Assembly: GCA_963931925.1 (NCBI GenBank)
Contig: OZ007581.1
Coordinates: 12,708,162 to 12,772,161, forward strand
Reading direction: 5' to 3'
DNA: 64,000 bases
From: Onchidella celtica
Taxonomy: Eukaryota > Mollusca > Gastropoda > Systellommatophora > Onchidiidae
The notes under the pieces are model-generated. The model was not told where the DNA came from. It searched no databases and saw only the letters and a list, made by a program, of their open reading frames with translations. Numbering within the stretch: the stretch's first letter is position 1; each line of letters starts with the position of its first letter. Shown one piece after another: positions 55,111 through 64,000 of the stretch. The position numbers and the translations under genes were made by a program.

Positions 55111-57002
55111 AGAAACAAACGATGAGCTATCTTTGGAAAAAACCAGCATTTGCAAAAGCTGAAAATGTGACCCTTTGATCAATTGATAGTTTCTTGGTCA
55201 AGTGGAGGTGTTTTTGTTTACTCATTTAGGTTTTATATTTAATAGCTAAGCCAAGCAAGATAAATCTTACAATATAATTCTTTTGTCCTACTCGTAAAGA
55301 GAGGCGGAAAACGAACTTTGCTATCATACTTTTCTATTGCACACGGCAAAAAAATGTTTCTCTCTTTTGTGATTTAAAAAAAACAAACCGCTGCAAATAA
55401 ATAATTTCAAAGAGTGGATATTGTTCAAAATGGAAGTGTCCAGGCAACTTACCATGAAAAACTGTGGCAATACACAAAGTTTCAAAAAATTTTTGTCACC
55501 TAGTCATGAAGGTTTAGGTGCTAACAAATTATTAACTCTCCAGCTCCATTATGGTATACTGGAAACATTTTGTATACATCGAACAAAGATAATGGGGATA
55601 ATCGATCAAAACCTCAGTTTCAGCTCAAACCACCCGTGACCGATAAAACTGTCATTTCCCGTTTGGTCCAAGGGACTGAACTACAGGTTCAAGAAACTTG
55701 CCTAGAAATGTTTGATTAGGCAATTTTAGAGGGGCCATACAGAGGGCCGAATCCTAAACTAGCATAACTTGGCTTTTGACACATTTTCGGGAGAAGCAAA
55801 AAACTGAATTACTTTCATTCTCAGATTTAACAGTTACGATACTTTAGAAAAACGTCAATTAATCCTAAGTCGAGTTACGATAGTGTACCATGCCAGCCTC
55901 GAGTTTTTACTGTGAGCTCTCTGAAACAAAAATAACTTTTTTTATTATTATTATTCATTCAGTTTTGTTACATATTTTGTCTTTGTTTTTGTTGTTGTTG
56001 TTGTGTGTGTATTTCCTTGTGGTAATTAAATAATATGCCAAATATGTTGTCCAGAATTGTTTTTGCATAAAGACGTGAAAAGATAGAAATCTTGTTAAAA
56101 CACACCATCAATTTGTTTACTTAGCTTGATTCCATTCCGTGGTTATGAACTATACAATGTTTGTTCAGTGGAAAACACAGCTGGTGCAGGAAGAAACGGG
56201 CAACAGGCATTTTCTATTTAGAAGGAGTTGTAACATTAAATATTTTAGGAACTAGATCAGTGGGTCTCATAGAAAAGACGTCATTTTACTGCCTTTTATC
56301 AGTGTTTAATAAGTACCTCGCCAGCTCCCCATCACCCAAGATATGTATGGGAGAACATCTTTGTCGTATGTATGGGAGATGTCTATTATATGCATGGGAG
56401 AACGTGAACACACTAAGTCCCACAGTTACCAAATTATAATATAATGTTATTGCAGTTTCAAAGTTTTTATTTTATTTTTATCTTTTTTTATTAAATCAAA
56501 CAGAACTTGTGCGATAACTAACGCCCCACGGGAATCACATTAAACTAAGTTGGCTTTCTGAGATTAAAATGAAAAATGCCAGGGGCATCAGGTGTCAGGT
56601 GTTTTCAAATAAATGTTTGCTATTTTTACTTTCCTATTTTTTATCCTGTCGCAGTTTTTAAAGTGCAACGCTCTGTGAAACAAATAAGGTGACTCAGACG
56701 AAAATTATAAAAGCCAGAGCGGTAATTTGGTCCACCTTTGCTTGGTTGAAAAGACAGGAAAGAGCATAATTATTATGGGATGTGCAGTGAACAGAAACGA
56801 AAGAAAACCAGATTATGATAAGATAAGGCACAGACTTAGGTCAAGACTAGCTAAAGCCTTTTAATGAATCAGGCAACGCTTAATGCAGTTATTTGGTGAA
56901 TGCTAGGGGTGGGGGTGGGGGAGGAGAAGATAGATAGACACGGAGAGGAAAGATGCGGAGAGAGGGCAAGAGGCAAGCCGGCGGGGTTGACATGTTGTTT
57001 CT
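55111..57002. other. No gene seen
   Basis: Contains an old repeat-like segment near 55430-55660 shared with 46920 and 43730, and GTT/TATT runs near 55940-56000. The 92-codon frame at 56161-56439 includes a local duplication of GTATGGGAGA-type sequence and is not convincing. Confidence 0.4.
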
Positions 57003-57078
57003 GTAAAGCGCATAGAGCATTTTAAATGGATATGCGCTATATAAATGCTATACATTATTATTATTATTATTATTATTA
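57003..57078. repeat. Repeat tail: GCGCTATATAAATGC followed by ATT microsatellite
   Basis: TAAAGCGCATAGAGCATTTT, then ATGCGCTATATAAATGC, then (ATT)n. Shorter versions without a long ATT run occur at 28546 and 31208. This looks like the 3' end of a widespread short element. Confidence 0.6.
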
Positions 57079-57294
57079 AAGGGAGGGAGACGGAAAAATA
57101 TGCTAGTGACAGTGAATGGGCTAGAAAGAGAAGGATGGATAGGAGAGTGGAGAGGGAAAGAAAAAAAAAAAAACAAACAAACAAAATAAGATAGGTGGAA
57201 GAGAATGGGAGGAAGACAGAAAGACAGGGAGAGAGAGAGAAACGTGGGGGGGGGGGGGGAGTGGTGGAAGGAGAGGAAAAAAGACAGGGAACAA

Positions 57295-58071
57295 GAATGA
57301 GAGATAGGGGGGATGGGTGAATGAGAGATAGGGGGGATGGGTGAATGAGAGACAGGGGGGATGGGTGAATGAGAGATAGGGGGGATGGGTGAATGAGAGA
57401 TAGGGGGGATGGGTGAATGAGAGATAGGGGGGATGGGTGAATGCGAGATAGGGGGGATGGGTGAATGAGAGACAGGGGGGATGGGTGAATGAGAGATAGG
57501 GGGGATGGGTGAATGAGAGATAGGGGGGATGGGTGAATGAGAGACAGGGGGGATGGGTGAATGAGAGATAGGGGGGATGGGTGAATGAGAGACAGGGGGG
57601 ATGGGTGAATGAGAGACAGGGGGGATGGGTGAATGAGAGATAGGGGGGATGGGTGAATGAGAGATAGGGGGGATGGGTGAATGAGAGACAGGAGGGATGG
57701 GTGAATGAGAGATAGGGGGGATGGGTGAATGAGAGATAGGGGGGATGGGTGAATGAGAGACAGGGGGGATGGGTGAATGAGAGATAGGGGGGATGGGTGA
57801 ATGAGAGACAGGGGGGATGGGTGAATGAGAGATAGGGGGGATGGGTGAATGAGAGATAGGGGGGATGGGTGAATGAGAGACAGGGGGGATGGGTGAATGA
57901 GAGATAGGGGGGATGGGTGAATGAGAGATAGGGGGGATGGGTGAATGAGAGACAGGGGGGATGGGTGAATGAGAGACAGGGGGGATGGGTGAATGAGAGA
58001 CAGGGGGGATGGGTGAATGAGAGACAGGGGGGATGGGTGAATGAGAGATAGGGGGGATGGGTGAATGAGAG
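57295..58071. repeat. 24-bp minisatellite, 32 copies, with higher-order pattern
   Basis: The unit contains GAATGAGAGAYAGGGGGGAT. The variable base Y reads TTCTTTTCTTCTCCTTCTTC for the first 20 units, then TCTTCTTCCCCT. The frequent TTC triplets show a three-unit (72-bp) higher-order period. The two long minus-strand frames (383 codons each) are translations of this array. Confidence 0.95.
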
Positions 58072-58163
58072 GGGAGAAGACAGAGAAAAGATAGAGAGTG
58101 TTGTTGGGGGGGGGGGGGAGAGCGAGAGACAGAAAGGAAGGAGCTCAAGAACAAGAATAAGAG

Positions 58164-58595
58164 TTTGAAGGGCATGTGAACGATACTTTTTGAGTGCACC
58201 CTTCAGAAAACCACTGCTTTCTTCGAACGGCGATCTACTGGCCGTTGTTTTCGGCTTAAGTTTTGTTCCCAAATCTTTCCAGTTCTATGTGTTGTTTTTT
58301 TTCATCTCTGGGGAATTGGTGGAAGCTCACCATTTCACCTCAAGTTGTATGGTTATTTGCTGATCGACATCTGACAGTAACATACACCATTGTCTCGGCT
58401 TTTGTTTACAGTCACGGTGATGTCACTCCCGTCTCATGAGCACAAACGCGAAAAACTTGCATTCTCGTGACAAAATTTGACGATCCGATAATCGGTAAAT
58501 GCTTTGAATGCTTACGGGTTAATGATGTTGCGCCTTCATGATCAAAAATGGCCTAAAAGACTTGATGATTTTCCAATGTTCACATACCCTTTAAA
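58164..58595 (+). mobile_element. Dispersed TIR element, copy 2, complete
   Basis: 432 bp. Ends TTTGAAGGGCATGTGAAC (left) and, inverted, TTTAAAGGGTATGTGAAC (right) match at 16 of 18 positions. Internal sequence is non-coding and colinear with 54672-55110. No target duplication is evident. Confidence 0.7.
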
Positions 58596-61500
58596 GCTCA
58601 CTATCGGCTCTTGCCCAGGCTATCAGAGAATGGTTCAGAAAATGAATAGATAAAATTAGTAACAAATTTATCATTATCCTTCACTAAATTTAACTCATTA
58701 TCAAACAACGGACACTAACTCTTTGTCTGTCAATGTCACGACTTGTCTAACCTGGCCAGTTAAATCCCAGAAAGTGTTCAGATATTTTGCACACGGCTAG
58801 AATTGTAGAGATCATCCCACTTTGTCAGATGTTCCTTTTGCACACAGCCAAAGCATAGGGTTATGTGTGGTCATTAGCTCCAAGCTTTTCAATGCCGGTG
58901 TAGTGTTGCATTTGGATCCTCCTAGATCTGGACTCCCGGGTCCAGATTTCATATTACAAAAAGATCCCTCTGTCCAAATGTTCTACGGGATACGAAATCC
59001 TCAAGTCCAGATTTCTTAGAAAAAAACATATCCCTGGATCCCTTTTCTCCCACCGCCCTTGTGATAATTATTATAACTGTACTTTCTCCTGTCTACATTT
59101 CACTCTACAAACATGGATGGTATATCATTATAAGGAAGGCTGATGTTAATTTGCTGAAAGCACATGCGCCAGTGAGTGTACAGAGTAACTGCTATGTATC
59201 AAATTGCGATTTTAGTACAGCTACTGTTTTAGGTCCTAAGACAATCCGTGACAGTGTGTGTGTGTGTGGGGGGGGGGATGACCATCGTGTAAACTAACAC
59301 AATCATTCTAGCGTTAAGAAGGACAACAGAAAAGGGGGAAAAACCGGAGGCCACGGAAATAGGGGCGGGGGGGGGGGCATATCATGCTGAGAGTCTTTTC
59401 CATCACAATACATTATTTTTGACTGGTTGTCTAAATTTAAGCTGACACCGGCTACATAAACGGAGACCAATTTTTGGTCTCGACCAGCATGCACTGTCCT
59501 TTTTCATTTTTATATTTTCTTGCTGATTTTTGTTTGTTTGTTTGTTGGTTTGTTAAAGTACGAGCATGAATTATAATTTATTTTAATCGACATTTTCTGC
59601 ATGTCGCAGTATTTGGATTGACAAGTAAAGGTCTCACCATGAAGTATGTACACAGTGGGGTGGGGGGAGAAGGGGGAAGGAAGGGTTTGTTCTCAGCGTA
59701 CGAAAAGCCTGAATGCATGGGAAGGGGAGGGGATCTGAAGAACGTGCGTACATTTTGCTGTTGTTGTTGTTGGTGTTGTTATTGTTTCAGCTGAGTAAGT
59801 TGCAAGATTATTTTTATGAAAATCACGTTGTTAATGAAATAGACAAACAGTCCATGCAAAATGCCGCTAAGACTTTCAGAATCTCAAATTATTATCATGG
59901 CCGGTCACCATTCTAATGGTAGTACGCTCATTCAAGGAGTTCAGAAATATCTGTAACTAACGATAATTATGTTCCTTACGGATAGCCCCCAACCAGAACT
60001 TCATTGTAAAAAGCCCACTGTTTGACTGCCCTGGCTGTGGAAGGGTTAAGGGTTGGGTTAGACCAGCAGGACTTAAGCACGGGTCACTGATTGTAGCGAG
60101 GAAAACATCAGTTCAACCCGTGCGCTTGTACTCTCCCCCATCTGACAGGACTTCTGTAATCTGGAAAAACCAAGCAAGTTGCCGTTTTGTAAAAATCTAG
60201 TTGAGCATCGATTTGGACTTTCAAGGTTGTATTCCTCTCTATCATGTCAAATGCCTAAAAAATTTCCTTTTCTCGGCATCGTTTGCCCTGAATTAACCTA
60301 GCAAGCCAATTAAATTCAATAAATTTAAGCTCTGTTATCTGCGATTCCTCCAATTTGAATCATGTATGGTTACAGTTGCGCGGTTTTTCTAGATTACAGC
60401 AGAGCTAGTTAGCACTCAGTAATAGAAGAAGAACCTACCCTAGCAAGTCAGCTGGCTTTAGATTACAAGGGAGGACCCCGAGAGGTGAATGGCTAATGCT
60501 TGATCCGATACAGAAGATACCGACACGAATCTATTCGTCATATTCCGTCCGTCGACTTGCGCGCGCATCATCCATGTCATCATTGCAACAATTCGCGCCA
60601 CACCCCTTCATTAATCGAACGAAAGTGCGTGGTATTCAAAATATTCAATAATATAAGGGCGTAATTTGTGGACATATAGTGAGAGAAGAAATTGTTTGTC
60701 CTCTGTATTCAATGTCTCGAGTCTGACATATCGCTATTCAAAGACTTCCATAATATATCTGGGCCTTCAACGTCTACAGCACACTATAGACCGGTCAGCC
60801 AAAGTAAAGTACAGTTGTATTAATGTGAGAACGGACTTGGCCGTCGTGCCATAAAAATGTTTAATTTTTACTGAAATAGCATGATTCTATTTACAAAAGC
60901 ACGGTTTTCAAGTTTTTTGCTGTGCAACCACTCCCAATGCTTTGATCAACTATCAGCGAAATAATAAAAAAAAAACAATCTCGTAACAAACAAACAAACA
61001 AGATAACAATGCTTCCTCCCCCCCTACCGCCCCACTCCACCCCTTAATGTACACGTAAACATAGGCACACACACGCACACACGCACACACACACATACAT
61101 TCAAACATACGATAACAAAATATATTCAGAAAGATAGAGAGAGAGACAGACAGACAGACAGACCTACAGACAGACAGAGAAACATATTATACCATACACA
61201 CATACATAGCAAGACACTGTGAAATATGAAGTGAGAATGTACCCATAATTACTAATTAAAGGTCAAGCAACTTAAGGATTTTGTTTTAAAATTTTCCTTT
61301 GTTTTGTTTACCTTTTTCCTATACGTTCTCGCCCACAGTCCCCCACTCCCCCCCCCCCCCGCTCTCTCTCTCGCCCTTGGTGACCCCTAGTTTGAAAAAC
61401 CCTTTACCAACACACCATTTTCTGTGAAAGTCCACTTCTCTGTTCCAAAGATAATACAGTATTTTGTCAAAGATTTCGATAGAGCAGTTGCGATCACTGA

Positions 61501-61974
61501 AATCTCCCAGTAACCAAAAAAACGCAGGTCAAGGCGTGTCCTGAATTCGTGAATTCCACTTGGGTGGGTGGACATTTTGACACCGCACAGTTCAGAATAG
61601 GAATACAGCACTAAAAAAAAGCACCTATGTTCTTATCTTGAAAAATGGGTCACGCATGCATTACTGACACGTCTGTTGGAAGACACCTGTTTGTTTTAAC
61701 AAGTACAAGGGTGCTCATTTTTAAGTCGGTATTTCATCATTGTGCTAGATACAGGCGAAACGTGCACCTGCCTTTGTATGGTTTACCTTGAGGTAAAAAA
61801 ATCAACAAATAATCATAATAATAATTAGCTTGCGTTTTGGGGCTTTATTTTGGGAGGTTCATTGCTTTCAGTATTTACACCTCACTTTACCTGTCTGTAT
61901 GTTTCTGGTTGTTCTTGTTTCTGTGTGTTTTTGGGATACGGATTAGTTACTTTGTTTTTAGAATTTTGTCTCGA
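58596..61974. other. No gene seen
   Basis: Simple tracts only: G-runs near 59268 and 59366, CA repeats near 61065-61100, GACA repeats near 61135-61180, and poly-C near 61350. No supported exon. Confidence 0.4.
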
Positions 61975-62235
61975 CTTATGCGGCCTGCTCTTCTCAACTT
62001 TCAACTGCCAAGGTATCATTAACGTGCGCAGCCTGCACACGGGCCCTCCGGGTTTTTCGTTCTTATCCGAGATGTCTAGGTGCTCGAGCCTACCTATCGT
62101 AAGATCAGGGACTAGAATCCCCCCCCCCACCCAAAAAAAAACAACAACATTCCAACGTGGTTGCGCTGGCTGGGGATCGAACTTGGTACCTTCGGCATGA
62201 GAGGCGAGCACATTGTCTCTAGACCAGCTTGTCGC
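61975..62235 (-). mobile_element. tRNA-derived SINE, 5' part, minus orientation
   Basis: On the minus strand: GACAAGCTGGTCTAGAGACA, then CTCGCCTCTCATGCCGAAGG, then CCAAGTTCGATCCCC (B box, closer to the consensus than copy 1). The body continues through ACGTTAATGATACC and AAGAGCAGGCCG. It is colinear with 40161-40420 and lacks the 3' half. Confidence 0.75.
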
Positions 62236-64000
62236 CTATTGGTTTGTATAGAGCTCAAATCGACAAAAAAAAAATGATCCTTTTCTCTAAGGCAAGGAAC
62301 TGAAATTTGAAACTGAGTTGACATACCGTCACGGTCATTCCACAATTGCTTAAGTCATGTTTTGGGCGTTCTGTTTTGTTTTTAAATCAAAGAAAACTGT
62401 TCACTTCGAATAATAGTGATTTCCCAATCAGTGGGAAAAGCCTTTCCACCAAGCGACAATTTGATTGTGGGTGTTACCTTTTGTTATGAATTTTCTGACA
62501 TTGCCCCATATTCTGTGATATTCAATGTCAGTGTTTAGCTTTCAAACTCAATTTGATATCTCACAAATGTAGGGGTCCCCTGAGCAAAGACCGTATAGCC
62601 AGTTTTATAAATTTTACAGGACAGCGCCTTGAAAGTTTGACATGAAGTATCAAATGTCTGCTACGACCTTTAAATCCTCATCTATAATTAGGTCAATTAC
62701 TTCAATAATGGAATTCGCATCATGTCAAAATGAAGTACTTACCAAGGCGACACAGAATATGCAAAAATAAATAAATAAATAAATAAAAAATGTTCCAATT
62801 ACGATGTTTGCGCCTTCACCTCTCGAAATTGTATTTAAGTGTTTGGACAAAGTCACTTTTTTCCATTTATCTTCTATGTATTAAAATGTAGATCTTCGTG
62901 TTATTTTCATGTATAGAAAATTTACGACAGACAAAGATGGAAACGATCGGGATGCAGTTATCAATTAAGTTATGTTTCATTGTATATCATTATAAGTAAA
63001 TGTATAGTATACATTGTAGTAAGCAGCAAGGAGCGGAGAAAGTGAATGACCACGCCTTCTGTTTTTAAGGTTTCTTCATTATCTTGTCTGCATGATTCTA
63101 CTGTATATTTTGAAATTGGCCGCCAAGGCCTACAATAAACTTGAACTCTGAACTCTTTGGGACTCCGATTCTTTAGCAAGTATAAGTTATATTTTATTGT
63201 ATTTTATTGTACGTAAATCTATAAATGGTAGTGTACAGTAAGGAGCTGACAGAATGGATGACCGTGCGGGTTTGGTGTGTGTGTGTGTGTGTGGGGTTTT
63301 TTTTTTGTATGTTTTTCTTTTATGTCTTTTGAAGATTGTTTGCATGATTCTTCTGTGTATTTTGAACTGACTGCCAGGTCGACAATAAACTTGAATTTGA
63401 CTTTTTTAAATTTTGTGTGTGTACTCCATTCCACAGTTCTACACCACTATTTTCATTGCCGAAGCTTACAATTCTGTTGACCACATGCCGTGTTATTTTC
63501 TGGTTGTCTTATGTCTGTCACTGGGTCAAGGCATAATTCATGTTCTGGTGTGATGGTATTTAGCGTGGGCATATCAATATGTTTCTTGTTCACTGATCTT
63601 AGAGTGTATGATTTCGCCAGCTCTGAATGATATTCTGGCACTCGCCAGTTCAAACATGTAAAAATAAAGCGCAAAATCTTGAAGTCTATTCAAAGATCAA
63701 CTCTAACAGTATCGTGTTAACAAAAATAGATGCCCAGAACCGTTCTCGTAAAAATGCGTAAGTGACAATTGTACTAACTTGGCTGATGGCGTCTTGATAA
63801 GGTAGTTTGGTTCACTTTTCTCAAACCCACAGTAAAAATGAGATATGACATTAATATGTTTGCACAATGATGTTTTCGTGTCAAGTTATTAAAATAACAT
63901 TTTTTTGCATTTTCTAAAAAAAATATCTTCCTTGTCGTTTTTGTTGATGATGATAATGATGATGTTGCTGTTTTTATTCTCTTACCATGTAAAGAAGCTG
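62236..64000. other. No gene seen
   Basis: AT-rich to the window end. Two related segments near 63060-63140 and 63330-63400 share TGCATGATTCT, CTGTRTATTTTGAA and CAATAAACTTGAA, so a short repeat with a polyadenylation-like end is present twice. Confidence 0.45.

Noticed and set aside
57048..58272. Two 383-codon frames with SHSPIPPI and FTHPPYLS repeats
   Set aside because: Translations of the 24-bp minisatellite in two minus-strand frames. No signal or flanking exon supports either.

Overview
The window looks like nuclear DNA of an invertebrate animal, most probably a mollusc and perhaps a gastropod. The reasons are spliced genes with short exons and long introns, many microsatellites and minisatellites, tRNA-derived SINEs, LINE fragments, foldback elements, and secreted and membrane proteins without close vertebrate counterparts. 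There is no operon structure, CRISPR array, rRNA or free-standing tRNA gene. The taxon is inferred; nothing here names a species.

Layout. 1-5.5 kb is a graveyard of mobile DNA: a decayed transposase-like ORF and two LINE fragments, all on the minus strand. 5.8-25.5 kb holds gene A on the minus strand. It is assembled here from six splice-compatible exons and encodes a single-pass membrane protein with two tandem Ig-like cysteine modules. Its 11.5-kb first intron holds a 27-bp minisatellite split by a 9.27-kb LTR retrotransposon at 14907-24175. That element is intact: two 1312-bp LTRs with three differences, a 5-bp target duplication, a PBS, a PPT and one 1497-residue Gag-Pol frame. Its domain order is protease-integrase-reverse transcriptase-RNase H although its sequence is Ty3/gypsy-like. 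This is the arrangement of the Gmr1 group.

25.5-41 kb has no convincing gene. It carries inverted-repeat elements, including a perfect 77-bp palindrome and a foldback element with 96-bp arms, plus dispersed repeats, a SINE and simple repeats. 41.3-49.8 kb is gene B on the minus strand. Six exons with fully consistent phases encode a 225-residue secreted protein with a bacterial-type SH3 domain and a C-terminal HxxGxAxD segment like the DD-peptidase/hedgehog fold. It is a candidate peptidoglycan-directed protein. Gene B introns hold a diverged solo LTR related to the intact element, nested in a short TIR element, and a 34-bp tandem array built from copies of the last exon's own 3' splice site.

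50-64 kb is mostly intergenic. It has SINE copies, a two-copy TIR element, a 24-bp minisatellite with a three-unit higher-order pattern, and a weakly supported minus-strand coding locus at 52.7-54.5 kb. Exon structures were inferred by reading splice sites and phases only; no transcript or homology search was available.
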